This document shows, in pieces, positions 12,199 to 26,832 of a stretch of 64,000 nt of DNA (position 1 is its first letter; each line of letters opens with the position of its first letter). Made by a program: the position numbers and the translations under genes. The stretch is from Mercurialis annua (Eukaryota; Streptophyta; Magnoliopsida; Malpighiales; Euphorbiaceae): contig NC_065570.1 of the NCBI RefSeq assembly GCF_937616625.2, positions 47,421,665-47,485,664 on the forward strand, given 5' to 3'. Under the pieces are notes generated by a model that saw only the letters and a program-made list of their open reading frames with translations, was not told the origin of the DNA and searched no databases.

Positions 12199-14073
12199 AT
12201 CTTGAAATTAAGAATTAGAAAAAATTACTTATTTTGTGAGTACGTCTATATTTCCAGAATAAAAAAAAAAGTTGAATAATGCCCTTTGGTTTTGTTTGAA
12301 GATATGTGAAGATGTTTCATATATATTTATAGTCGCATAAGTGACGTGGTTGTTTCTAGAGTTATTCATAAAATGTAACAACTTACTGCAATTGAACTTT
12401 AATTTGTTTATAGTAATAGAAATAGAAAAACAATTCAACAAAATTACTGGCAACAATGACAATGTGTAAAATGTTCGTAGGCTTTTTGTTGAGCCAGAAT
12501 ATAGTTTTCTTCATTTGCTTGAGTATATTCTATTATTGCGATTCCAAATATATGCTTTATCATATGCAAGTTATTAGCTAAAAAAATGCAACAAATAACA
12601 AACGCATCATTCTCTAATGCATTTGCTTGTGTGACGATCCAAGAAAGTTGTATACTATATACATGGTAAATTGAATTTTATTTTTATGTTTTTAATAATG
12701 TTGTTACCTTCAATTATTTAACAAGAAGTATGACATTAAATGAATTAGAAATTCTTCTACATATTGATATTATAACCCGATATACATTGTGTTATTATTG
12801 AATTTGAGTAACATTTTTAAATAAAAGTTATATTATTCTTTAACATGAAAAACGATAGAATTATAAAAAAATTGAATTATGTTTTTATTAACATGAGTAA
12901 TTAATCTAAATTATGTTTATTATTTTATGCGCTCGGAGAAGATATGCTCATTAAGTTATTTTATCTCTAGCTCCCATTTTGTCTGTATGGATGAACCTTA
13001 TGTACGTTGATATTATTTATATGTTTTATGTGTATTTATAATCATAACAGTGAAATGGTGTACGAATCCAAAATTGTATTTTCAAATAAATAATAATATA
13101 TGAAATATAAATGAATTAGTTTATGGACATATAGAGATTTGGTGTTAATACTAAAACTATAGCTGTGAGAGTATTCAATTTAATATGATAATTAAAAGTA
13201 AAATAAATATTACTTCTATATCATGTTTAGGCTTTGTTCATGTATAATTTTGAAAACAAATTAGATTTTATGTGATTGTTTATTATAAATTTTCCGTTCA
13301 GATGAATAATTAGGAACAATTGCTTTCTAATATGAATGTATGAATTGAGCTTGCCATGTATTAATGTTATTTCAAGTAGTCTCAATATTTTTATAGATGC
13401 AGGAATTTGGTTTTAAAAAGTATTAACATAACATTTGAATATAAATAAATTGTTACATTAGTAAATTTCATATTAGCTTACACAAACTATAGACAAATTT
13501 TGGATCAATACTATCATGATATGGTGTAAGGTGCTAGAGTATTCATAAGCGTGTCTTACATACGGGTGCAAGTATAAATAGTCTGCTAGCATTGGTAGGT
13601 GGTGGCTCTCAATTTAGGTTTGAGGTTGTCAAAGTCCTAGAACGATCATAGTCAACCACGCCTATCAATTGTATAAACTCTAAATTAACCGAAAATAAAC
13701 ATTAAATGAAGTTAAAATATTTAAATTGAGTATTACTCATATAAACTAATAGCAGACTAAACTAAAAATAATAAAAACTAAAATTAAATGAAAATAAATA
13801 TTATAACTTAAAATTAAACATAAAATTAATATCATATAAATTAAAACTAAGTACTTACAATTTTGATTGTTTACATTGAACTTTAATAAATATTGAGATT
13901 TATTCATAAAGAATAAGAACTAGTTTGTAAAGAGAGTTTCGAACATAAAAACGTTTCAGAAACAGTGAAATGCATCTTATTCAATATTTTAGAGCGACAT
14001 ATCTTTTTTTATTCTATCGTCCTGAAATCTAAATTAGTTAATACATGGTTGGCGCATAGATTGGATGAACAAT

Positions 14074-14289
14074 CTAGTGATGATGGCCAGGGCCTCTAGG
14101 GCTAGGTCCTGATGCTAGCAGTTGAAACCAGCCTGCCATGCTGCTCTTTGCTTTCTCGTAAACCGAAGACTGTGTCTCCAAATGATCGCTTGCTAACACT
14201 CTTGCAGCCTCCACATTAATCTGGCTTATTACAACCATACAAATGAAGCAAATGACCAAAAGAGTGGATGTCTTCTTGATGCTCATCAT
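14074..14289 (-). CDS. PIP-like secreted peptide precursor, copy 7
   Basis: The protein is identical to copy 1. TATA box at 14410-14422. The leader has CCCTTCGG (shared with copies 14 and 15), and 14501 starts TTGTAATAGA (shared only with copy 14). The following spacer has TATAACACGA at 14861 and TTTTCGTTCA at 15381, both shared only with the spacer after copy 14. Confidence 0.88.
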   Translation of the reverse strand: MMSIKKTSTLLVICFICMVVISQINVEAARVLASDHLETQSSVYEKAKSSMAGWFQLLASGPSPRGPGHHH

Positions 14290-16163
14290 ATCTTGAAATT
14301 AAGAATTAGAAAAAATTACTTATTTTGTGAGTACGCCTATATTTCCAGAATAAAAAAAAAGTTGAATAATGCCCTTCGGTTTTGTTTGAAGATATGTGAA
14401 GATGTTTCATATATATTTATAGTCGCATAAGTGACGTGGTTGTTTCTAGAGTTATTCATAAAATGTAACAACTTACTGCAATTGAACTTTAATTTGTTTA
14501 TTGTAATAGAAATAGAAAAACAATTCAACAAAATTACTGGCAACAATGACAATGTGTAAAATGTTCGTAGGCTTTTTGTTGAGCCAGAATATAGTTTTCT
14601 TCATTTGCTTGAGTATATTCTATTATTGCGATTCCAAATATATGCTTTATCATATGCAAGTTATTAGCTAAAAAAATGCAACAAATAACAAACGCATCAT
14701 TCTCTAATGCATTTGCTTGTGTGACGATCCAAGAAAGTTGTATACTATATACATGGTAAATTGAATTTTATTTTTATGTTTTTAATAATGTTGTTACCTT
14801 CAATTATTTAACAAGAAGTATGACATTAAATGAATTAGAAATTCTTCTACATATTGATATTATAACACGATATACATTGTGTTATTATTGAATTTGAGTA
14901 ACATTTTTAAATAAAAGTTATATTATTCTTTAACATGAAAAACGATAGAATTATAAAAAAATTGAATTATGTTTTTATTAACATGAGTAATTAATCTAAA
15001 TTATGTTTATTATTTTATGCGCTCGGAGAAGATATGCTCATTAAGTTATTTTATCTCTAGCTCCCATTTTGTCTGTATGGATGAACCTTATGTACGTTGA
15101 TATTATTTATATGTTTTATGTGTATTTATAATCATAACAGTGAAATGGTGTACGAATCCAAAATTGTATTTTCAAATAAATAATAATATATGAAATATAA
15201 ATGAATTAGTTTATGGACATATAGAGATTTGATGTTAATACTAAAACTATAGCTGTGAGAGTATTCAATTTAATATGATAATTAAAAGTAAAATAAATAT
15301 TACTTCTATATCATGTTTAGGCTTTGTTCATGTATAATTTTGAAAACAAATTAGATTTTATGTGATTGTTTATTATAAATTTTTCGTTCAGATGAATAAT
15401 TAGGAACAATTGCTTTCTAATATGAATGTATGAATTGAGCTTGCCATGTATTAATGTTATTTCAAGTAGTCTCAATATTTTTATAGTTGCAGGAATTTGG
15501 TTTTAAAAAGTATTAACATAACATTTGAATATAAATAAATTGTTACATTAGTAAATTTCATATTAGCTTACACAAACTATAGACAAATTTTGGATCAATA
15601 CTATCATGATATGGTGTAAGGTGCTAGAGTATTCATAAGCGTGTCTTACATACGGGTGCAAGTATAAATAGTCTGCTAGCATTGGTAGGTGGTGGCTCTC
15701 AATTTAGGTTTGAGGTTGTCAAAGTCCTAGAACGATCATAGTCAACCACGCCTATCAATTGTATAAACTCTAAATTAACCGAAAATAAACATTAAATGAA
15801 GTTAAAATATTTAAATTGAGTATTACTCATATAAACTAATAGCAGACTAAACTAAAAATAATAAAAACTAAAATTAAATGAAAATAAATATTATAACTTA
15901 AAATTAAACATAAAATTAATATCATATAAATTAAAACTAAGTACTTACAATTTTGATTGTTTACATTGAACTTTAATAAATATTGAGATTTATTCATAAA
16001 GAATAAGAACTAGTTTGTAAAGAGAGTTTCGAACATAAAAACGTTTCAGAAACAGTGAAATGCATCTTATTCAATATTTTAGAGCGACATATCTTTTTTT
16101 ATTCTATCGTCCTGAAATCTAAATTAGTTAATACATGGTTGGCGCATAGATTGGATGAACAAT

Positions 16164-16379
16164 CTAGTGATGATGGCCAGGGCCTCTAGGGCTAGGTCCT
16201 GATGCTAGCAGTTGAAACCAGCCTGCCATGCTGCTCTTTGCTTTCTCGTAAACCGAAGACTGTGTCTCCAAATGATCGCTTGCTAACACTCTTGCAGCCT
16301 CCACATTAATCTGGCTTATTACAACCATACAAATGAAGCAAATGACCAAAAGAGTGGATGTCTTCTTGATGCTCATCAT
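16164..16379 (-). CDS. PIP-like secreted peptide precursor, copy 8
   Basis: The protein is identical to copy 1. TATA box at 16500-16512. The leader SNP GATGCTTCAT and the spacer SNP at 17389 match copy 5, exactly 6271 bp to the left, which marks a three-unit duplication. Confidence 0.88.
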   Translation of the reverse strand: MMSIKKTSTLLVICFICMVVISQINVEAARVLASDHLETQSSVYEKAKSSMAGWFQLLASGPSPRGPGHHH

Positions 16380-18253
16380 ATCTTGAAATTAAGAATTAGA
16401 AAAAATTACTTATTTTGTGAGTACGCCTATATTTCCAGAATAAAAAAAAAGTTGAATAATGCCCTTTGGTTTTGTTTGAAGATATGTGAAGATGCTTCAT
16501 ATATATTTATAGTCGCATAAGTGACGTGGTTGTTTCTAGAGTTATTCATAAAATGTAACAACTTACTGCAATTGAACTTTAATTTGTTTATAGTAATAGA
16601 AATAGAAAAACAATTCAACAAAATTACTGGCAACAATGACAATGTGTAAAATGTTCGTAGGCTTTTTGTTGAGCCAGAATATAGTTTTCTTCATTTTCTT
16701 GAGTATATTCTATTATTGCGATTCCAAATATATGCTTTATCATATGCAAGTTATTAGCTAAAAAAATGCAACAAATAACAAACGCATCATTCTCTAATGC
16801 ATTTGCTTGTGTGACGATCCAAGAAAGTTGTATACTATATACATGGTAAATTGAATTTTATTTTTATGTTTTTAATAATGTTGTTACCTTCAATTATTTA
16901 ACAAGAAGTATGACATTAAATGAATTAGAAATTCTTCTACATATTGATATTATAACCCGATATACATTGTGTTATTATTGAATTTGAGTAACATTTTTAA
17001 ATAAAAGTTATATTATTCTTTAACATGAAAAACGATAGAATTATAAAAAAATTGAATTATGTTTTTATTAACATGAGTAATTAATCTAAATTATGTTTAT
17101 TATTTTATGCGCTCGGAGAAGATATGCTCATTAAGTTATTTTATCTCTAGCTCCCATTTTGTCTGTATGGATGAACCTTATGTACGTTGATATTATTTAT
17201 ATGTTTTATGTGTATTTATAATCATAACAGTGAAATGGTGTACGAATCCAAAATTGTATTTTCAAATAAATAATAATATATGAAATATAAATGAATTAGT
17301 TTATGGACATATAGAGATTTGGTGTTAATACTAAAACTATAGCTGTGAGAGTATTCAATTTAATATGATAATTAAAAGTAAAATAAATATTATTTCTATA
17401 TCATGTTTAGGCTTTGTTCATGTATAATTTTGAAAACAAATTAGATTTTATGTGATTGTTTATTATAAATTTTCCGTTCAGATGAATAATTAGGAACAAT
17501 TGCTTTCTAATATGAATGTATGAATTGAGCTTGCCATGTATTAATGTTATTTCAAGTAGTCTCAATATTTTTATAGATGCAGGAATTTGGTTTTAAAAAG
17601 TATTAACATAACATTTGAATATAAATAAATTGTTACATTAGTAAATTTCATATTAGCTTACACAAACTATAGACAAATTTTGGATCAATACTATCATGAT
17701 ATGGTGTAAGGTGCTAGAGTATTCATAAGCGTGTCTTACATACGGGTGCAAGTATAAATAGTCTGCTAGCATTGGTAGGTGGTGGCTCTCAATTTAGGTT
17801 TGAGGTTGTCAAAGTCCTAGAACGATCATAGTCAACCACGCCTATCAATTGTATAAACTCTAAATTAACCGAAAATAAACATTAAATGAAGTTAAAATAT
17901 TTAAATTGAGTATTACTCATATAAACTAATAGCAGACTAAACAAAAAATAATAAAAACTAAAATTAAATGAAAATAAATATTATAACTTAAAATTAAACA
18001 TAAAATTAATATCATATAAATTAAAACTAAGTACTTACAATTTTGATTGTTTACATTGAACTTTAATAAATATTGAGATTTATTCATAAAGAATAAGAAC
18101 TAGTTTGTAAAGAGAGTTTCGAACATAAAAACGTTTCAGAAACAGTGAAATGCATCTTATTCAATATTTTAGAGCGACATATCTTTTTTTATTCTATCGT
18201 CCTGAAATCTAAATTAGTTAATACATGGTTGGCGCATAGATTGGATGAACAAT

Positions 18254-18469
18254 CTAGTGATGATGGCCAGGGCCTCTAGGGCTAGGTCCTGATGCTAGCA
18301 GTTGAAACCAGCCTGCCATGCTGCTCTTTGCTTTCTCGTAAACCGAAGACTGTGTCTCCAAATGATCGCTTGCTAACACTCTTGCAGCCTCCACATTAAT
18401 CTGGCTTATTACAACCATACAAATGAAGCAAATGACCAAAAGAGTGGATGTCCTCTTGATGCTCATCAT
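18254..18469 (-). CDS. PIP-like secreted peptide precursor, copy 9 (K6R)
   Basis: The signal-peptide variant K6R is shared with copy 6 (6271 bp to the left) and copy 13. The rest of the protein, including SGPSPRGPGHHH, is unchanged. TATA box at 18591-18603. Confidence 0.88.
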   Translation of the reverse strand: MMSIKRTSTLLVICFICMVVISQINVEAARVLASDHLETQSSVYEKAKSSMAGWFQLLASGPSPRGPGHHH

Positions 18470-20344
18470 ATCTTGAAATTAAGAATTAGAAAAAATTACT
18501 TATTTTGTGAGTACGTCTATATTTCCAGAATAAAAAAAAAAGTTGAATAATGCCCTTTGGTTTTGTTTGAAGATATGTGAAGATGTTTCATATATATTTA
18601 TAGTCGCATAAGTGACGTGGTTGTTTCTAGAGTTATTCATAAAATGTAACAACTTACTGCAATTGAACTTTAATTTGTTTATAGTAATAGAAATAGAAAA
18701 ACAATTCAACAAAATTACTGGCAACAATGACAATGTGTAAAATGTTCGTAGGCTTTTTGTTGAGCCAGAATATAGTTTTCTTCATTTGCTTGAGTATATT
18801 CTATTATTGCGATTCCAAATATATGCTTTATCATATGCAAGTTATTAGCTAAAAAAATGCAACAAATAACAAACGCATCATTCTCTAATGCATTTGCTTG
18901 TGTGACGATCCAAGAAAGTTGTATACTATATACATGGTAAATTGAATTTTATTTTTATGTTTTTAATAATGTTGTTACCTTCAATTATTTAACAAGAAGT
19001 ATGACATTAAATGAATTAGAAATTCTTCTACATATTGATATTATAACCCGATATACATTGTGTTATTATTGAATTTGAGTAACATTTTTAAATAAAAGTT
19101 ATATTATTCTTTAACATGAAAAACGATAGAATTATAAAAAAATTGAATTATGTTTTTATTAACATGAGTAATTAATCTAAATTATGTTTATTATTTTATG
19201 CGCTCGGAGAAGATATGCTCATTAAGTTATTTTATCTCTAGCTCCCATTTTGTCTGTATGGATGAACCTTATGTACGTTGATATTATTTATATGTTTTAT
19301 GTGTATTTATAATCATAACAGTGAAATGGTGTACGAATCCAAAATTGTATTTTCAAATAAATAATAATATATGAAATATAAATGAATTAGTTTATGGACA
19401 TATAGAGATTTGGTGTTAATACTAAAACTATAGCTGTGAGAGTATTCAATTTAATATGATAATTAAAAGTAAAATAAATATTACTTCTATATCATGTTTA
19501 GGCTTTGTTCATGTATAATTTTGAAAACAAATTAGATTTTATGTGATTGTTTATTATAAATTTTCCGTTCAGATGAATAATTAGGAACAATTGCTTTCTA
19601 ATATGAATGTATGAATTGAGCTTGCCATGTATTAATGTTATTTCAAGTAGTCTCAATATTTTTATAGATGCAGGAATTTGGTTTTAAAAAGTATTAACAT
19701 AACATTTGAATATAAATAAATTGTTACATTAGTAAATTTCATATTAGCTTACACAAACTATAGACAAATTTTGGATCAATACTATCATGATATGGTGTAA
19801 GGTGCTAGAGTATTCATAAGCGTGTCTTACATACGGGTGCAAGTATAAATAGTCTGCTAGCATTGGTAGGTGGTGGCTCTCAATTTAGGTTTGAGGTTGT
19901 CAAAGTCCTAGAACGATCATAGTCAACCACGCCTATCAATTGTATAAACTCTAAATTAACCGAAAATAAACATTAAATGAAGTTAAAATATTTAAATTGA
20001 GTATTACTCATATAAACTAATAGCAGACTAAACAAAAAATAATAAAAACTAAAATTAAATGAAAATAAATATTATAACTTAAAATTAAACATAAAATTAA
20101 TATCATATAAATTAAAACTAAGTACTTACAATTTTGATTGTTTACATTGAACTTTAATAAATATTGAGATTTATTCATAAAGAATAAGAACTAGTTTGTA
20201 AAGAGAGTTTCGAACATAAAAACGTTTCAGAAACAGTGAAATGCATCTTATTCAATATTTTAGAGCGACATATCTTATTTTATTCTATCGTCCTGAAATC
20301 TAAATTAGTTAATACATGGTTGGCGCATAGATTGGATGAACAAT

Positions 20345-20560
20345 CTAGTGATGATGGCCAGGGCCTCTAGGGCTAGGTCCTGATGCTAGCAGTTGAAACC
20401 AGCCTGCCATGCTGCTCTTTGCTTTCTCGTAAACCGAAGACTGTGTCTCCAAATGATCGCTTGCTAACACTCTTGCAGCCTCCACATTAATCTGGCTTAT
20501 TACAACCATACAAATGAAGCAAATGACCAAAAGAGTGGATGTCTTCTTGATGCTCATCAT
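20345..20560 (-). CDS. PIP-like secreted peptide precursor, copy 10
   Basis: The protein is identical to copy 1. TATA box at 20682-20694. The 3' flank has TTATTTTATT instead of TTTTTTTATT just past the coding region, shared with copies 12 and 16. The AATAAA signal (20279-20284) survives the change. Confidence 0.88.
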   Translation of the reverse strand: MMSIKKTSTLLVICFICMVVISQINVEAARVLASDHLETQSSVYEKAKSSMAGWFQLLASGPSPRGPGHHH

Positions 20561-22435
20561 ATCTTGAAATTAAGAATTAGAAAAAATTACTTATTTTGTG
20601 AGTACGCCTATATTTCCAGAATAAAAAAAAAAGTTGAATAATGCCCTTTGGTTTTGTTTGAAGATATGTGAAGATGTTTCATATATATTTATAGTCGCAT
20701 AAGTGACGTGGTTGTTTCTAGAGTTATTCATAAAATGTAACAACTTACTGCAATTGAACTTTAATTTGTTTATAGTAATAGAAATAGAAAAACAATTCAA
20801 CAAAATTACTGGCAACAATGACAATGTGTAAAATGTTCGTAGGCTTTTTGTTGAGCCAGAATATAGTTTTCTTCATTTGCTTGAGTATATTCTATTATTG
20901 CGATTCCAAATATATGCTTTATCATATGCAAGTTATTAGCTAAAAAAATGCAACAAATAACAAACGCATCATTCTCTAATGCATTTGCTTGTGTGACGAT
21001 CCAAGAAAGTTGTATACTATATACATGGTAAATTGAATTTTATTTTTATGTTTTTAATAATGTTGTTACCTTCAATTATTTAACAAGAAGTATGACATTA
21101 AATGAATTAGAAATTCTTCTACATATTGATATTATAACCCGATATACATTGTGTTATTATTGAATTTGAGTAACATTTTTAAATAAAAGTTATATTATTC
21201 TTTAACATGAAAAACGATAGAATTATAAAAAAATTGAATTATGTTTTTATTAACATGAGTAATTAATCTAAATTATGTTTATTATTTTATGCGCTCGGAG
21301 AAGATATGCTCATTAAGTTATTTTATCTCTAGCTCCCATTTTGTCTGTATGGATGAACCTTATGTACGTTGATATTATTTATATGTTTTATGTGTATTTA
21401 TAATCATAACAGTGAAATGGTGTACGAATCCAAAATTGTATTTTCAAATAAATAATAATATATGAAATATAAATGAATTAGTTTATGGACATATAGAGAT
21501 TTGGTGTTAATACTAAAACTATAGCTGTGAGAGTATTCAATTTAATATGATAATTAAAAGTAAAATAAATATTACTTCTATATCATGTTTAGGCTTTGTT
21601 CATGTATAATTTTGAAAACAAATTAGATTTTATGTGATTGTTTATTATAAATTTTCCGTTCAGATGAATAATTAGGAACAATTGCTTTCTAATATGAATG
21701 TATGAATTGAGCTTGCCATGTATTAATGTTATTTCAAGTAGTCTCAATATTTTTATAGATGCAGGAATTTGGTTTTAAAAAGTATTAACATAACATTTGA
21801 ATATAAATAAATTGTTACATTAGTAAATTTCATATTAGCTTACACAAACTATAGACAAATTTTGGATCAATACTATCATGATATGGTGTAAGGTGCTAGA
21901 GTATTCATAAGCGTGTCTTACATACGGGTGCAAGTATAAATAGTCTGCTAGCATTGGTAGGTGGTGGCTCTCAATTTAGGTTTGAGGTTGTCAAAGTCCT
22001 AGAACGATCATAGTCAACCACGCCTATCAATTGTATAAACTCTAAATTAACCGAAAATAAACATTAAATGAAGTTAAAATATTTAAATTGAGTATTACTC
22101 ATATAAACTAATAGCAGACTAAACTAAAAATAATAAAAACTAAAATTAAATGAAAATAAATATTATAACTTAAAATTAAACATAAAATTAATATCATATA
22201 AATTAAAACTAAGTACTTACAATTTTGATTGTTTACATTGAACTTTAATAAATATTGAGATTTATTCATAAAGAATAAGAACTAGTTTGTAAAGAGAGTT
22301 TCGAACATAAAAACGTTTCAGAAACAGTGAAATGCATCTTATTCAATATTTTAGAGCGACATATCTTTTTTTATTCTATCGTCCTGAAATCTAAATTAGT
22401 TAATACATGGTTGGCGCATAGATTGGATGAACAAT

Positions 22436-22651
22436 CTAGTGATGATGGCCAGGGCCTCTAGGGCTAGGTCCTGATGCTAGCAGTTGAAACCAGCCTGCCA
22501 TGCTGCTCTTTGCTTTCTCGTAAACCGAAGACTGTGTCTCCAAATGATCGCTTGCTAACACTCTTGCAGCCTCCACATTAATCTGGCTTATTACAACCAT
22601 ACAAATGAAGCAAATGACCAAAAGAGTGGATGTCTTCTTGATGCTCATCAT
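22436..22651 (-). CDS. PIP-like secreted peptide precursor, copy 11
   Basis: The protein is identical to copy 1. TATA box at 22772-22784, with the GATGCTTCAT leader SNP shared with copies 5 and 8. Unlike those two, the following spacer lacks the ATTATTTC variant, so the shared tract ends within the unit. Confidence 0.88.
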   Translation of the reverse strand: MMSIKKTSTLLVICFICMVVISQINVEAARVLASDHLETQSSVYEKAKSSMAGWFQLLASGPSPRGPGHHH

Positions 22652-24525
22652 ATCTTGAAATTAAGAATTAGAAAAAATTACTTATTTTGTGAGTACGCCT
22701 ATATTTCCAGAATAAAAAAAAAGTTGAATAATGCCCTTTGGTTTTGTTTGAAGATATGTGAAGATGCTTCATATATATTTATAGTCGCATAAGTGACGTG
22801 GTTGTTTCTAGAGTTATTCATAAAATGTAACAACTTACTGCAATTGAACTTTAATTTGTTTATAGTAATAGAAATAGAAAAACAATTCAACAAAATTACT
22901 GGCAACAATGACAATGTGTAAAATGTTCGTAGGCTTTTTGTTGAGCCAGAATATAGTTTTCTTCATTTGCTTGAGTATATTCTATTATTGCGATTCCAAA
23001 TATATGCTTTATCATATGCAAGTTATTAGCTAAAAAAATGCAACAAATAACAAACGCATCATTCTCTAATGCATTTGCTTGTGTGACGATCCAAGAAAGT
23101 TGTATACTATATACATGGTAAATTGAATTTTATTTTTATGTTTTTAATAATGTTGTTACCTTCAATTATTTAACAAGAAGTATGACATTAAATGAATTAG
23201 AAATTCTTCTACATATTGATATTATAACCCGATATACATTGTGTTATTATTGAATTTGAGTAACATTTTTAAATAAAAGTTATATTATTCTTTAACATGA
23301 AAAACGATAGAATTATAAAAAAATTGAATTATGTTTTTATTAACATGAGTAATTAATCTAAATTATGTTTATTATTTTATGCGCTCGGAGAAGATATGCT
23401 CATTAAGTTATTTTATCTCTAGCTCCCATTTTGTCTGTATGGATGAACCTTATGTACGTTGATATTATTTATATGTTTTATGTGTATTTATAATCATAAC
23501 AGTGAAATGGTGTACGAATCCAAAATTGTATTTTCAAATAAATAATAATATATGAAATATAAATGAATTAGTTTATGGACATATAGAGATTTGGTGTTAA
23601 TACTAAAACTATAGCTGTGAGAGTATTCAATTTAATATGATAATTAAAAGTAAAATAAATATTACTTCTATATCATGTTTAGGCTTTGTTCATGTATAAT
23701 TTTGAAAACAAATTAGATTTTATGTGATTGTTTATTATAAATTTTCCGTTCAGATGAATAATTAGGAACAATTGCTTTCTAATATGAATGTATGAATTGA
23801 GCTTGCCATGTATTAATGTTATTTCAAGTAGTCTCAATATTTTTATAGATGCAGGAATTTGGTTTTAAAAAGTATTAACATAACATTTGAATATAAATAA
23901 ATTGTTACATTAGTAAATTTCATATTAGCTTACACAAACTATAGACAAATTTTGGATCAATACTATCATGATATGGTGTAAGGTGCTAGAGTATTCATAA
24001 GCGTGTCTTACATACGGGTGCAAGTATAAATAGTCTGCTAGCATTGGTAGGTGGTGGCTCTCAATTTAGGTTTGAGGTTGTCAAAGTCCTAGAACGATCA
24101 TAGTCAACCACGCCTATCAATTGTATAAACTCTAAATTAACCGAAAATAAACATTAAATGAAGTTAAAATATTTAAATTGAGTATTACTCATATAAACTA
24201 ATAGCAGACTAAACAAAAAATAATAAAAACTAAAATTAAATGAAAATAAATATTATAACTTAAAATTAAACATAAAATTAATATCATATAAATTAAAACT
24301 AAGTACTTACAATTTTGATTGTTTACATTGAACTTTAATAAATATTGAGATTTATTCATAAAGAATAAGAACTAGTTTGTAAAGAGAGTTTCGAACATAA
24401 AAACGTTTCAGAAACAGTGAAATGCATCTTATTCAATATTTTAGAGCGACATATCTTATTTTATTCTATCGTCCTGAAATCTAAATTAGTTAATACATGG
24501 TTGGCGCATAGATTGGATGAACAAT

Positions 24526-24741
24526 CTAGTGATGATGGCCAGGGCCTCTAGGGCTAGGTCCTGATGCTAGCAGTTGAAACCAGCCTGCCATGCTGCTCTT
24601 TGCTTTCTCGTAAACCGAAGACTGTGTCTCCAAATGATCGCTTGCTAACACTCTTGCAGCCTCCACATTAATCTGGCTTATTACAACCATACAAATGAAG
24701 CAAATGACCAAAAGAGTGGATGTCTTCTTGATGCTCATCAT
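24526..24741 (-). CDS. PIP-like secreted peptide precursor, copy 12
   Basis: The protein is identical to copy 1. TATA box at 24863-24875. The 3' flank variant TTATTTTATT is shared with copy 10, two units to the left, suggesting a two-unit exchange. Confidence 0.88.
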   Translation of the reverse strand: MMSIKKTSTLLVICFICMVVISQINVEAARVLASDHLETQSSVYEKAKSSMAGWFQLLASGPSPRGPGHHH

Positions 24742-26616
24742 ATCTTGAAATTAAGAATTAGAAAAAATTACTTATTTTGTGAGTACGCCTATATTTCCAG
24801 AATAAAAAAAAAAGTTGAATAATGCCCTTTGGTTTTGTTTGAAGATATGTGAAGATGTTTCATATATATTTATAGTCGCATAAGTGACGTGGTTGTTTCT
24901 AGAGTTATTCATAAAATGTAACAACTTACTGCAATTGAACTTTAATTTGTTTATAGTAATAGAAATAGAAAAACAATTCAACAAAATTACTGGCAACAAT
25001 GACAATGTGTAAAATGTTCGTAGGCTTTTTGTTGAGCCAGAATATAGTTTTCTTCATTTGCTTGAGTATATTCTATTATTGCGATTCCAAATATATGCTT
25101 TATCATATGCAAGTTATTAGCTAAAAAAATGCAACAAATAACAAACGCATCATTCTCTAATGCATTTGCTTGTGTGACGATCCAAGAAAGTTGTATACTA
25201 TATACATGGTAAATTGAATTTTATTTTTATGTTTTTAATAATGTTGTTACCTTCAATTATTTAACAAGAAGTATGACATTAAATGAATTAGAAATTCTTC
25301 TACATATTGATATTATAACCCGATATACATTGTGTTATTATTGAATTTGAGTAACATTTTTAAATAAAAGTTATATTATTCTTTAACATGAAAAACGATA
25401 GAATTATAAAAAAATTGAATTATGTTTTTATTAACATGAGTAATTAATCTAAATTATGTTTATTATTTTATGCGCTCGGAGAAGATATGCTCATTAAGTT
25501 ATTTTATCTCTAGCTCCCATTTTGTCTGTATGGATGAACCTTATGTACGTTGATATTATTTATATGTTTTATGTGTATTTATAATCATAACAGTGAAATG
25601 GTGTACGAATCCAAAATTGTATTTTCAAATAAATAATAATATATGAAATATAAATGAATTAGTTTATGGACATATAGAGATTTGGTGTTAATACTAAAAC
25701 TATAGCTGTGAGAGTATTCAATTTAATATGATAATTAAAAGTAAAATAAATATTACTTCTATATCATGTTTAGGCTTTGTTCATGTATAATTTTGAAAAC
25801 AAATTAGATTTTATGTGATTGTTTATTATAAATTTTCCGTTCAGATGAATAATTAGGAACAATTGCTTTCTAATATGAATGTATGAATTGAGCTTGCCAT
25901 GTATTAATGTTATTTCAAGTAGTCTCAATATTTTTATAGATGCAGGAATTTGGTTTTAAAAAGTATTAACATAACATTTGAATATAAATAAATTGTTACA
26001 TTAGTAAATTTCATATTAGCTTACACAAACTATAGACAAATTTTGGATCAATACTATCATGATATGGTGTAAGGTGCTAGAGTATTCATAAGCGTGTCTT
26101 ACATACGGGTGCAAGTATAAATAGTCTGCTAGCATTGGTAGGTGGTGGCTCTCAATTTAGGTTTGAGGTTGTCAAAGTCCTAGAACGATCATAGTCAACC
26201 ACGCCTATCAATTGTATAAACTCTAAATTAACCGAAAATAAACATTAAATGAAGTTAAAATATTTAAATTGAGTATTACTCATATAAACTAATAGCAGAC
26301 TAAACTAAAAATAATAAAAACTAAAATTAAATGAAAATAAATATTATAACTTAAAATTAAACATAAAATTAATATCATATAAATTAAAACTAAGTACTTA
26401 CAATTTTGATTGTTTACATTGAACTTTAATAAATATTGAGATTTATTCATAAAGAATAAGAACTAGTTTGTAAAGAGAGTTTCGAACATAAAAACGTTTC
26501 AGAAACAGTGAAATGCATCTTATTCAATATTTTAGAGCGACATATCTTTTTTTATTCTATCGTCCTGAAATCTAAATTAGTTAATACATGGTTGGCGCAT
26601 AGATTGGATGAACAAT

Positions 26617-26832
26617 CTAGTGATGATGGCCAGGGCCTCTAGGGCTAGGTCCTGATGCTAGCAGTTGAAACCAGCCTGCCATGCTGCTCTTTGCTTTCTC
26701 GTAAACCGAAGACTGTGTCTCCAAATGATCGCTTGCTAACACTCTTGCAGCCTCCACATTAATCTGGCTTATTACAACCATACAAATGAAGCAAATGACC
26801 AAAAGAGTGGATGTCCTCTTGATGCTCATCAT
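26617..26832 (-). CDS. PIP-like secreted peptide precursor, copy 13 (K6R)
   Basis: K6R in the signal peptide and the TACGTCTATA leader SNP match copy 6, exactly 14634 bp (seven units) to the left. TATA box at 26954-26966. The upstream spacer has private changes (TTGATTATATTC at about 27153, TTACTTTC at about 27340). Confidence 0.88.
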   Translation of the reverse strand: MMSIKRTSTLLVICFICMVVISQINVEAARVLASDHLETQSSVYEKAKSSMAGWFQLLASGPSPRGPGHHH